64,000 nt of DNA, taken from Asterochloris sp. CNOR1. Its lineage: Eukaryota; Chlorophyta; Trebouxiophyceae; Trebouxiales; Trebouxiaceae. The translations under genes were made by a program, and so were the position numbers. The stretch is taken from NCBI GenBank assembly GCA_963969365.1, contig OZ017756.1:372001-436000 (forward strand). Reading direction: 5' to 3'. This document shows positions 1 through 10,800 of the stretch, piece after piece (position 1 is the first letter of the stretch; each line of letters begins with the position of its first letter). The notes under the pieces were generated by a model that was not told the DNA's origin, ran no database searches, and saw only the letters and a list, made by a program, of their open reading frames with translations.

Positions 1-240
1 AGGTTGTCTCACCCACTGCACTGCCCTGCAGCTGATTTGGGACCAGGCCGGGCCCCTCAGATTGTTTCACCCGTTGCGCTGCCCTGCAGCTGATTGGGGA
101 CCAGGCGTGGCGAGGCCCTCACACTGTCTCACCCGTTGCGCTGCCCTGCAGCTGATTGGGGACCAGGCGCTGCGAGGCCCTCACACTGTCTCACCCGTTG
201 CGCTGCCCTGCAGCTGATTGGGGACCAGGCGCGGGGTCAC
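1..240 (+). repeat. Four tandem copies of a splice-acceptor/exon-start unit
   Basis: Unit of 58-62 bp. Each copy contains a pyrimidine-rich stretch, a CTGCAG acceptor and the first codons of the SUV3 exon (CTGATTGGGGACCAG). Acceptor AGs end at 31, 89, 151 and 213. Copies 2-4 are nearly identical. Only the last copy continues into the full exon. Confidence 0.9.
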
Positions 241-3200
241 GCCTGGACACGAGCCTTGCAGGGCATCCCTGCCAACGAGATCCATCTCTGCGGGGACCAG
301 TCTGCCCTCAATGTGGTGCGCCAGCTGTGCGACTTCACCGATGAGGCCCTAGAGGTCAAGCAGTACCAGCGGTGGGTGCCACCACTGGCAAAGCACAGCC
401 CTTGCCTGCGGCCTGCATGCAGGAGGTGCTCACCAACATGTTGCAGATGGACGGTGGCGGCAGAGTTGACCCTTTTAACAGTCTGGACTGCACTTGGCAG
501 CATACTGCACGGCAGTGCCACATGTGAGCCCAGACTGCTGTTAGCAGGCGAGGGCGAGGCTTGCGCCCAGCACGATGTCTGTAGACACAGTATAGTAGTG
601 CTATTGAAGGGTCCACGACGGCTATTGGGAGTTGCCGTATGCCTATTGGCCCAAGCAGTGCCACTGGTGGAACTCCAGCAGCCAAAGCACATTGGCTCAA
701 CAGCTGCACCATGGGCGGCTGCTGGTCCACTTGACTGACAGCGCAAGTCAAATCTAGAGTATCCCAGATCTCCTGCGGGTCTGATGTGGGGGACTGTCAT
801 TTGTGGTTTCACTAGGTCAAGCATGCTTGCTCAGTTCTCATATGAAACAAGTAGCAACAATGAATATGCAGGTTTGGGGAGCTGGAGATAGAGCAGCAGC
901 ACCTGGCTGGAGGGTACAGCAGCGTGCAGCCAGGCGACTGCATTGTGGCCTTCTCCCGCAAGGACATCTTTGAGATCAAGGCAGAGATTGAGAGGACCAC
1001 AGGCCATAAGGTGGGCACACTGCAGTGCTTCCACGCATGTCCTCTGAAGGCCAGGATTGATGCTGTTGCTGGCTGCACTCTCGAGCGCATGCCATGCAGA
1101 TATGACGTCATGGCTGCAAGTTGCTGCATCTCAAATTGTGTCGTGCATCCACCTCACACAGGGTTTGCACCTTTAGATCACGCCCAACATGGAGGGCTGG
1201 TGCAACAGACCCTTCTAGCTCAATGAGGGTCAGGGGACCATATCATACTGCTCTGACATTGCACGTGACCAATGATGGGCACCAGCAAAGTTCCCAACAA
1301 ATCCAAGAGACACACTGCAAAAGTGTGCAGGTGTGCGTGGTCTATGGCGCCCTTCCCCCAGAGATGCGGCGCCAGCAGGCTCGCCTCTTCAACGAGAGCC
1401 GCAATGGCTATGACGTCCTGGTGGCTTCGGATGCCGTGGGGATGGGCCTCAACCTCAACATCCGGCGCATCGTGTTCCACACGCTCCAGAAGTATGAGGG
1501 CCGCGAGATGGTGAGCAAGGACATTTGATTGTTTCCAAGTGAAGCTGCTACGTCTTGGCATTGCGTGGGGGTGAGGGCCTCATGGTGCCGTTGGGCATTC
1601 ACCCATGATGATGATGCCTGCATCTCATCATGTCAGGCGGACTGGGCATCAACACTTGCCGCTATCTTTTGCACCCCTGCAAGAGTGCGAGAGGCGCAAC
1701 ACTGCGTCTGCTTGCTTTCAGGCAGGTCCTGGCCAATGAGGGCATGTCCAGAGCTCTGCAAAGCTGAGACATGCTTCAGGCCCTTGCAAAGGGTGCCACT
1801 GGTGCATGCATGTGTGCAAACCACTGGTGTGCATTGATATTCTCCAGAGTATCGGAGGCAGTTGAGCCTACAGCCAATCATGCGTGGTCTGTTGGGGCTG
1901 GTAGGCTGAGGCTGGCTGGGCCAATGGGCCACAGTGGGCCCTCTGCTGCCTTGCAATGCCATCTCAACAGCAGGCCTGCCAACCTGTTGCTCAGCTGAGC
2001 GATCTCAGCTGGGCGACCCCGGCCTGCCAACTTCTACTGTTGCTGGCCCAAGCAAGCGCTGGGCTGGCGAGCCCTGTGTTGCTGCCCATGCAGCCTCTCC
2101 CCTGCAGCTGCCTGTGGATATTGCCCAAAATACATAGGTTGCCAGCACTGTGGCTGATTATCGTCGGTGGCACAGCCTTTTAACTTGCCACCTTGAGCTT
2201 CACCTGTTCACCTGCAGATGCCAGTATCCAAGGTGTAAAAGATTAGCAAAAGGATTACCAATTGGCATTGTGACTAGGGCACACATCCTCGTGCCTGCAG
2301 GTGCCTGTCAGCGTTTCCAGGATCAACCACATTAGTTACAACTGTTGCTGAAGCTCACATTCTGGTGCCTGCAGGTGCCTGTCAGCATTTCCCAGATCAA
2401 GCAGATCGCTGGCCGCGCGGGGCGCCGCAACAGCATCTACCCCAAAGGGTATGCCACAACTCTGCAGGCAGCCGACCTGCCGCGAGTCAAGGCCGCCGTT
2501 GATGCGCCCATGAGCGCCTTGGGGACTCAGGCTGCTGGCCTCTTCCCAGAGTTCCAGCATCTCGAGCTGCTAGGAGGCCAGGTAGGGGCTCACCCTCTGG
2601 GTTTTATTCTTCTTTGAGGCAAGATTCCGTGTGGCCAGAGGCAATGGGGTCTCAGGCCGTTGGCTTACTCCAGATGTTCCAGCATTTTGAGCTGCCCTGA
2701 GGGTAGGTAGGGGCTTAGTCAGAGTGCGGACCTGTGACTGTGAAAGTTTGCTTAGTGGCATGTGGCCCCAGCACACTCCCAAGTGCAGGTTGAGCTGGAC
2801 ACAACTGTATCTGCTGCCTGCAGGTCCCTGAGGACACCTTGGCCCAACTGCTGCAGCGCTTTAATGACGAGGCCCGCCTTGAGGGCACCTACTTCTTTGC
2901 CAAGCAGGATTCCCTGCTCAAGCTGGCCAACCTAGTTGAGCGCATTGACAACCTGTCGCTGGAAGATAGGCAAGTGCTGCTCGATGTCTGCTCAGAACTG
3001 CTCCTTTCACAGGTGCAGTGACCCCGCGGTGAACACATCAACAACCTCGTGCTGGGGTCCCGGCCAACTTCCCTGCATGTGCTTCTTCTGTCCCTGAGCT
3101 GCTGATTGCAGCATGCTGAGTGTTGTGCTTGGTGCTGGCTGCTTCAGTCTTTTGCTGTGCACCTGCTTGCTCAGGGTCGGGGGTTGAGTCCTCGGCAGAC

Positions 3201-4035
3201 TGCTCTGAATTCTTCCTGGCTTCTCACTAGCACCATCCACAAGCCTCACCTGCGTGCAGATGCACTCCTGCCTGCTGCAGAACAGCACCACTTACCAGCC
3301 TCACCTGTGCGCAGGTACAAGTTCTGTCTTGCGCCCGTGAATGTGCGTGATCCGCGCCAGGCTGCAGCGCTGCTGCACTTTGCGGTCAAGTACGCCAAAG
3401 GGCTACCTGTCACCCTGGACATCCACATTCCTACCTCGCCAGCTCTGACAGCTGAAGGTCTGCGGGAGCTTGAGGCGATACACCAGGTGTGCTGAGGTGC
3501 TGGCCAGCGTAGACAGCTGGCATGCTGCTGTCTGCAGCACAGACGCTATTGACAGGCTGTAGCCCACCCACCGCCTGTAGTTTGGTACCAGCAGGTGCTC
3601 TCACCAGGAGCTGGAGCAGTACCTCCAAGGACACTGGTGCAGGACCAAGCTGTCGCGCAATGGGCAGCTACACACTCTTCCCACACCATGCAGGTTGTCT
3701 CGCTCTGGATCTGGCTCAGCTTTCGCTTTGACAACTTCCACGGCCAGGAGGAGGCCATCAAAACAGCAGAGACTGTTGTGGATTTGATGGAGATCAGTCT
3801 TGTACGCCTTGGGCAGCACCTCCAGTCCTTGACGCCAGAGCAGCAGGCAGACATGCAGCAGCAAGCCGTTCAGCAGCACAGCCGCGCCTCAGCCCCCAAA
3901 AAGCTGGAGGCTCTGCTGCTGGGACAGGACCCCATGGCAACTGCATACCTCAAAAGTAATGTGATCCAGAAGCAGATCCAAAGGATTCACTGGCACACCC
4001 CCAAGCTGACTAAGCTAGCACAAGCTGCTGCATGA
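214..4035 (+). CDS. SUV3: SUV3-type mitochondrial ATP-dependent RNA helicase, 5' partial
   Basis: DExH-type RNA helicase of the SUV3/SUPV3L1 family, which in other eukaryotes unwinds RNA in mitochondria during turnover. Exons read from the sequence: 214-371, 872-1010, 1331-1510, 2375-2581, 2824-2969, 3315-3486, 3694-4035; all phases fit and give 447 residues to the TGA. The first visible exon starts with [15 protein letters not shown], the block that follows motif II (DEIQ) in this family, so the N-terminus, Walker A and motif II lie before the window. Helicase domain 2 shows [14 protein letters not shown], motif V ([10 protein letters not shown]) and motif VI (QIAGRAGRR). The C-terminal block with [12 protein letters not shown] and [10 protein letters not shown] is diagnostic of SUV3. 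Intron 2970-3314 uses a GC donor (AG|GCAAGT); this gives [11 protein letters not shown], as expected, whereas the nearby GT at 3013 breaks the phase. Four introns carry decayed copies of neighbouring exon edges. The gene converges on the kinase gene, 272 bp away. Family call is secure; targeting cannot be judged without the N-terminus. Confidence 0.92.
2210..2400 (+). repeat. Ghost copies of the SUV3 motif-VI exon acceptor
   Basis: The true acceptor ends at 2374 and is followed by GTGCCTGTCAGCATTTCCCA. A near copy, with CTGCAG ending at 2300 followed by GTGCCTGTCAGCGTTTCCAG, lies 74 bp upstream. A weaker third copy has its CAG ending at 2217. All three sit on the intron side of the exon. Confidence 0.8.
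2519..2720 (+). repeat. Exon end plus donor duplicated downstream in SUV3
   Basis: The end of exon 2375-2581, from GGGGACTCAGG to the donor GTAGGGGC, reappears with decay at about 2646-2720, roughly 125 bp downstream. GTTCCAGCAT is at 2551 and again at 2676, and a GTAGGGGC-like string follows in both. The second copy lies wholly in the intron. Confidence 0.8.
3235..3320 (+). repeat. Duplicated acceptor, 55-bp spacing, in SUV3
   Basis: AGCCTCACCTGCGTGCAG (AG ending 3259) and AGCCTCACCTGTGCGCAG (AG ending 3314). The second is the acceptor used, because it gives the correct phase with the GC donor at 2970. Confidence 0.7.
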
Positions 4036-4307
4036 ACACCTCCCTGCCTCTGGAGACCACCATATTCATGACTACTTGCCCAATGCTTGACAGTGCACAG
4101 GCGGAGCTGCTCCTTACATGCTTGCAGACACTATTTGACTAGCTGGTGCCTTCCAGGTCTGAATTCATTCCAGGCAAAAGGCTTGCTCTGAGCCTGATCA
4201 TAGTTCAACTCAAAACTTGCAAAATTCAACATTAGAAAAGCGGGGGTTAGGGGTTTGCAAAGAATGGGCCTTCTTTTCATTAGCTGCAGGTGCTGTTGGT
4301 CTTGGGG

Positions 4308-7300
4308 TCACCGCTTGGACTCTGGCAATAGCTTGCGCTTGCGAATTGATTCCAGTATTGAATGGAGGCGCACTGCCACCTGTGCCATGGACGGCCGCTG
4401 ATGTGACTGGGTCTTCCAGCAGTCTGTTATCAGCTCCTTCACCTGCAGGCAGCAAGGTCATGAGCGATGTGACAGGGAGGCCAGGCTGGTATTGCAGCCA
4501 TAGGCCTCACAGAGGACAGACACAGGGATTACGCACGACAGAGGTCCAGTGCAGACAGGCTGGAGCCTGCTGCAATCTGAGGGTGGACTGTGCAAGGACG
4601 TCACAGCAGCAGTGAATATGCGTTGCACTGCCCCAGCAGAGATGCGGGGTTAGCCTCAAATGGGAACCTAGCAGACTAGCAGACAAGAACAATGCAGCCT
4701 CAGGTGCAGCGCTGGCAGCAAATGTGCACAGTGTGCAGCACTGCATGGCAGGTGGGCACAATGGCGTGACACCTCACCTGCGGCAGCTCAGGCAGAGAGG
4801 GCTCCACGTCGTCTGTGAGGGGCAGGCGCTGCCCACTAGTGACGCTCTGCATGACGTGGTAGAAATTGTCCCTGCGCTGCCCATCGTCCTCCTCAAGGGC
4901 CCAGGGCTCGGCTGCAGCATGAATGAAAGACACGGCTTAGATGCTGCCCAGAATGGTGCGCCACCCATCCTCCAGCGCGAGCTGCCAGTGACATCGCCCA
5001 CAAGGCTGCCCTCACACCCTGTTTCAACTGAAGCATGCAGCTGGGAACAGGTCGTCCGTGCAAGAGGACGACCTTAACAGCACAAGTAGTGTTGAGCGAA
5101 GTGTGGCCTGCTTGCACAAGAAAGACTCCCTCAGGCAGGTCAGCTTCTGCAACAACACACCATGGACGAACACTCCGGTGGCTCACCTAGATAGGTGAGC
5201 TCCCAAAGCACCACGCCAAAACTGAAGACGTCTGCCTTCTCTGTGTAGTGCTCTCCCTTGAGACGTTCAGGTGCGCTCCAGGCGGGGCTATTGGGAGCGC
5301 CGCCGCTGTAGGGAACAGGCTCTGTCTGTAGGGCCTGCCGGCTCAGATCAAAGTCCGTCACCTGCAGCACGGGGGCCCCAACATTGGCTGCAGCCCTTCG
5401 TGTCAACACTCGCTGGGACCTGACAACACATGCTAGGGCAGCATGCCGAGCCCTTGACGCCTCCACCAGCCAGTGAAGCTGCATGCACTCACGCAGGTGT
5501 GGCACCCAGGTTCAGGCACCTCCCCAGCTGATGTGAGAGGTACCACCTGGTCTCTCACCTTGGCTTGCCAGTTGGCCCCCACCAGCAGGTTGGCGCTGGT
5601 CAGATCGCGGTGAATCAGCCCCCGACAGTGCATGTAGTCCACTGCCCCAGCCACGTGGTATGCCAGGCTCAGCCGGATCTCCCAGTGCGTGAAAAGCTTC
5701 CACCCGGCAGTCATCTGCTTCTGCAGCACATGGACAGCACAGGCTGAGGCATGAGCCCAGGAAGCAGTCAATGCTGAGGTTTCGTGACCCTAGTGCAAAA
5801 AAGCGGAAAGTCAACCACACAAACGCCAGACGCCTATACGCTGGCTGTGCTGACAACATGACTGAACTGCCTCCTGTGTTCTGCCCACGGCCATGGCCAT
5901 GCACCGGGCATCAATGCTGGCCCCCATCAGCTCTGAGCTTGGCTGACCCCAGAGCAATCCCAGCGGTGTAACACATCCTGGCTGCTGCACTGCCGCCCCA
6001 GATGCCCTAATCTCAAGGACTCCCCAAGGGGAGGGAGAAATACTGAATGAGCTGACGTATAAGGCTGGGCCCACCTGGATTCGCTCGCTCTCCTTCATGT
6101 TTTTGATCTGGCGAGCCATGCGGATGAGCTTGAAGAAGGACCCATACTGGCACAGCTCCATCAGGATGGCCAGCTTCGTGTCCTGAAGGCAGGGAGAGTG
6201 CAGCTGTATCAGATGCGTGCAGCGCTGCGGGCTGCAGGAGAGCACAGCGACCTTAGGGTCCTGACACCAGGGTCAGGGAGTGTCTGGGCAGGCCGGGCTG
6301 TGCACAGCAGGCCAGACCAGCACAGCTTCATCAGTGGAGCCATCATAACTCCCTGCACACAAGGCCGCTGGGTTAGTGGAGGTGCTGCATGAGGATGCCA
6401 GGCTTGGCATGGCGCATGCTGGCACAGCTTCATCAGAGTGGCCAGGGTTGGAGGACTTGTGCTGCCCCGGCTGCCTGTTGTGAGCAGGACAGGGCAGCAC
6501 AGGTCCCTGGGGTTGGGCCAGCTCGGTGGGCTTCAGGCAGAAAGCATTGATGGCCACAACAAGCGCTGCAAAGAAGTGAGCAGGCAATGTAGGTGCCGCA
6601 GGGCGCTACAGGCAGCGGCCCGAGGGCATCATGGGGTGTGCCTCACCCCCAAGTCGCCTGGCTGGCGCGGGATCTGTGAGACGCCGTAGAAGGCCACGAT
6701 GTGGGCGTGGCGCAGCTGGCGCTGCATGTCCACCTGCTGCTTGAAGCGTGCCAGCTGGGAGTGGCGGGAGTCCCCTGCAGCAAGAGGAACGCAGCACCTC
6801 AGCAGTCTGTAAGGTCATGCAGCTGTGCAAGGCAGGAGTGACCAACTCATCCTTGTTCGGTCAAAGCGCACCACTTGGACTGCATCAGACCTTGTTGCTG
6901 CATAGATGCAGACCCCACCAGCGCGTCCAGCAGGCTCACCATCTGTCCTGTCGATGCGCACCACCTTGACCGCGATGAGGCTGTTGAAGTAGGACGCCAC
7001 CCACACCTGCCCCGAGCTGCCCTCCCCCAGCTTGCGGTTCAGGGTCTCCCGCACATCCTCCCACCGCACCTGGGGCACAGAGGGGGCAGCTTTGATATTT
7101 GTGGGCATTGGACATTATGCGCATGATACCTTCTGACCATGGACAATCCTCCGGTCGGGCAGAGGCGTGGTCACCCCACATCAGCATCTCATGCAGAGTG
7201 TGTGAGAACATCCTGCCGCTGCACCCCACAACAGTGTCTTGCACAGAGTGTGTGGGAACATCCTACCGCTGCACCTGAGCTCACTGCAAGTCACTGGACA

Positions 7301-7667
7301 ATCCAGTCACACCCTAGCGGCAGTAGGCACCCAAAGCGTGACCTACCTGCCAGAATTCGTCGTCCTGCCACAGAGCACTCAGCCCGCTGTCAGAGCGGGA
7401 GACCACGGCATCCATCGTGCTGCTGACACTGATCATGCTGCTCGCATCGTCAGCCATGGACTCGGTGAGGGAGTCTGAGCGGTGGCCCCGCAGAAACAGC
7501 GGGCCCTGGCCACTGGGTAGGGCTGCCAGGGGCAGGTGGGCTGCCCCGGTGCCTGGCCGTGACGCTGGTGGCAATGCTGCTGCCCTGCTGCTGGGAGCTT
7601 CCTCAGGCACCTCTGCAGTGGGCCTGCATGCACGAAACACAGAACTCGGTGTAATGCTTTTTGGCAT
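4308..7667 (-). CDS. Raf/TKL-like protein kinase with DFD in place of DFG
   Basis: Protein kinase of the tyrosine-kinase-like (plant Raf/MAPKKK-like) type. Exons on the minus strand: 7347-7667, 6940-7069, 6647-6774, 6075-6182, 5559-5720, 5187-5361, 4778-4911, 4308-4442; they join in phase to 430 residues. About 107 residues of Ser/Ala/Pro-rich leader precede the kinase domain. Visible motifs: glycine loop LGEGSSGQVWVA, lysine strand LIAVKVVRI, ELCQYGSFF at the hinge, catalytic loop IHRDLTSANLL, activation segment start VTDFDLSR, PAWSAPERL, DVFSFGVVLWEL, and a C-terminal CWKTQSHQRPS block typical of TKL kinases. The metal-binding DFG reads DFD (GAC TTT GAT); HRD, lysine and APE motifs remain, so it could be active, altered or weakened. 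No sensor or membrane domain is visible. The start ATG at 7667 lies just below the stop of the next gene and is the least certain part of the model. Confidence 0.9.
6149..6450 (-). repeat. Two ghosts of the kinase exon edge at 6182
   Basis: The first bases of exon 6075-6182 (CACAGCTCCATCAGGATGGC on the plus strand, at 6151) recur with changes at 6321 (CACAGCTTCATCAGTGGAGC) and 6423 (CACAGCTTCATCAGAGTGGC), all upstream of the acceptor inside the intron. Confidence 0.75.
7172..7275. repeat. Two copies of a 50-bp intronic tandem repeat
   Basis: GAGTGTGTGAGAACATCCTG and GAGTGTGTGGGAACATCCTA, each followed by CCGCTGCACC, lie 50 bp apart in the first intron of the kinase gene. No exon edge is included. 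Confidence 0.8.
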
Positions 7668-7851
7668 CTGTGCTGCGCTGCAGGCCTGATAGAGAGTGCC
7701 CAAGAAAGTCATGGCTGGTCAAATTGCCCAAGGAAGTCACGGCCAGTCAAAGTGCCCCAGGAGGCACAAATGCTCCTTCAGGCAGGCCTGAAGTGCGTGT
7801 GCAGGCTGTGGGCTGCATGCCGGTGCAGGCAGCAGCGCAATGAACAGCTGT

Positions 7852-10800
7852 TCATTTACTTTTGGTCCTCGACTTGCTGGCTTGCAGAGCTTGCCTGTCA
7901 ATAGGGTCCACCAGGCCGGTACTCGTGCTGCAGGCCCCCCCTGTGCTGCACTCCGGCGGCAGGCGAGTTCCGCTGCTGGAGGACCCATGGGCCTCCGCTT
8001 GGAGGTCCGGGGGCCCTGCAGCTGCCACCTGCATGCTGGCAACCACCTGCGGCTGCAGGTTCTTGGCTGAAATGCTTGCCAGCGCCTGGAAGGGGCTGGC
8101 TATGGGACTGGCCAGCACGTCCTTGTACGCTTTCCGCGGGGGAGGGCTGGCTGTGTGCTGGGCAGTGGACTGCTCGCCCCCTGCCGGCCCAGCACTGGCA
8201 GCAACAGCAGCCCCCAATTGCTCGGCACTCCCAGGGGAAGCCTCCGACTGCCCTGCACCACCGGGAGCGGCAGCAGCAGCTGGGGGAGCCGGCACAGTCT
8301 GCGGGGTGCTCCCACGCTGCTGCTGCTGCTGGCTGGCAGGCGGCGGCTGCTGGGGAGGCGCGGCTGCGGCCCCTGCATGCTGCTGCTCCGCGCGGGTGGG
8401 CAGCTTGTCATCTGGTGGCTCAGCCTCTGGGGCAGTCTGTGCCTGCCCAGCGGAGCCTGTCGCCTCCTCCTGCACAGCCATGTCCTGGAGGCTGCTGTCA
8501 GCGTAGGGGCTGGGCAGAACCCTGGCAGGGAGGGGCTGCGGAGGCGGCTGCCCAATGAGCGCCTGTGAGACCAGCTGGGGCGATCCTGCACGACCAGGCA
8601 CAGCCTCAAGAGGAAGCCCAACAGGTTGCTCTGGTGGGTTCTGAGGTGCGAGCAGAGGCACATGCATGACTGCAGTCAGGCCAGCAATGCTGCCCACAGG
8701 AGCAGCTGGTGGTGTGTGTCACAGCTCATGAGGGACAGGGCTGGGCCCACCCTTGCTGCTCTCCTGTTCGCAGTCAGTGCAGCGCCAGCTGTGTGATGCT
8801 GGCTGCCTGCGGTGCAGCTTACCATGCGGTTTGCATCCGTAGGCGAGCAGAGTATCAAGACTGGCAGCTCACCAATGGCTCCGGTGAGCGCTCCTCTGCT
8901 GGGCCCGGCCCTGGACGTTGCTGCTGGCCCCCTCTGCTGCTGGGAATGAGACACCACCGCCACCTGGTGGCTGAAGGGGGCCACTGCGGGGCCGTCCGAT
9001 CGGTGCCCACCCCGGCCGCGGCTGCGGTGCCGCTTGAACTGCCTGCCCCCAGGCTGGTGCTGCCCAGTGGCCTGGGCAGCACCACCCTGGGGCTGGGTAT
9101 CTCTCATGGGCAGGCGGGCATCTGGGTGCTGCTGCTGCTGGAGGTTGCGGCGGGACTGGGTGGGGGGCCTGAGGGCTGCGGCTGGTGCAGGCCCCCGCTG
9201 CCCCACCACTTGGGTCCAGCTGCCGCCCTGCGCGTGCGGGGGTGGCGTTGCCTGCGTGTCGGCAGCAGGCTCTGCCGGGCCAGCATGTGCGTGCTGCTGC
9301 GTAACACCTGACTCCGGGCCAGTAGGGGGCGCCTGCGCATCTTCTGAGGGCTGCTGAGCGGCCTCTCGGATTGCAGCCTGCAGCGTACGACGTGCAGCAG
9401 GGCTGGCAGGGGCCTTTGGAGGCCGCTGCCGAGCACCTGCTGGCGCACCAAGCACATCCCTTGGCTGCCTGGGGGCAGAGTTTGGGCCAGAGGAGGGAGT
9501 GGGCTGCCTGGCAACTGCAGGTGACCCCCCAGCCTCCCCAGCCTGCCTGGGCGCAGGTGCCGGTGCAGCCGGGACAGTCGGCGGCAGCAGCACCGTGCCT
9601 ATGTTCTGCCTGAGCGCCTGCTCAGCGCCTAGCGCCGACCTCTGCCCCCGGGGGGCCATGCTGGCCGTCAGCTGGGAGGCCGGTTGCGGGCGCGCCAGCA
9701 CGGGGCTCCTGCCCACGCCTCCCCGTGCAGGCCCGCCCCCAGCAGCCAGCGCGGTGCTGGGCCACCCCATCTGACGGGTGGCCTCCATTGCTGGCCTGAA
9801 GCTGATGCGGGGCGTCGGCCGCCTCTCAGTTGCTGCAGACACAGGGATGTCATTGGAAAGCCTCGCAGGCTGGACCCAGCGCTGAGCACAGGCAGATGTC
9901 GTACTATTGGCAAGAGCAGCACACACCCCAGCTGCAGCAGCTGTTTGCTGACCAAAGAGGGACCCTTGTGATTCTGCAAGGAGACACCCAATGCGACTGC
10001 AGCTCAGAACTACCCTGGAGGGAAATGTTGCATGCCCAAGAATCAATCAAATGGCTGGACTGACCGTCTGGCTCCTGTCGCCGCCGCTTGAGCAGCTGCC
10101 TCAGGCGCAGGATGGAGTTGACCAGCCCGTCTGTGGCGCTCTTGAGCCTCTCAAAGTTCTCTGTGTCGTCCAGCTGGTGCCGCAGGCAGCTGGCATGGTC
10201 CAGCTCCCGCACGCACAGGATGGCCTGCAGGGGGGCCAGTAAGTACTTTAACAGACAAGGGAGTTAGGCAGCTTGCATGTGCAGCTCTTCCACAGAGGGT
10301 GGCCTGCAGCCAGAGAAGGCAGGAAAGGCTGCGCTGAAAGGGAGATGTATGACAGGCAGGGCAGCTCGCAACATACTGAACGACCTGCAGGGGAGCGCAT
10401 CAGCAGAAGAGTACACAAAGCATTAGGTCAAGCAAGATTCCAGACAGAGGGCGGCCGATGGGGGTGTGCATATATTTTACATAGGATGGACCCCAGCCGC
10501 CTGGCAGCATGCCACCAAGATGCTGAAGGGGCTTATGCTGGGGTTCCCGACGTCAAATTTAACAGCGGGGCAGGCGGCGGTGCGGCGGCGCAGGCTCACG
10601 TTGACAGCCTGCTCCTCCAGCAACTCCAGGGCCCAGCAGGCCAACAGCTGGGGTGCCTTGCAAAGGTGGGCCACGCGGTGCGTCCCCTTCAGCATCAGAG
10701 CAAAGAAGGCCGAGCCAGTGTGGGCCAGCACATCCTTGGGCTCCGGGACATCTTCTGTCTCCCACAGGTTGCACCCATCATCTGAAGGCGTGAGGCCTGC

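Noticed and set aside
1-240. CRISPR-like array
   Set aside because: The units are directly adjacent with no unique spacers, and they carry a splice acceptor and coding sequence of a nuclear gene.
3007-3020. GT donor at 3013 as the end of the SUV3 exon
   Set aside because: It puts the next exon out of phase and adds non-family residues; the GC donor at 2970 fits.
8709-9311. 200-codon plus-strand open frame, Leu/Gly/Cys-rich
   Set aside because: Antisense shadow of the Pro/Ala/Gln-rich exon of the coiled-coil gene.
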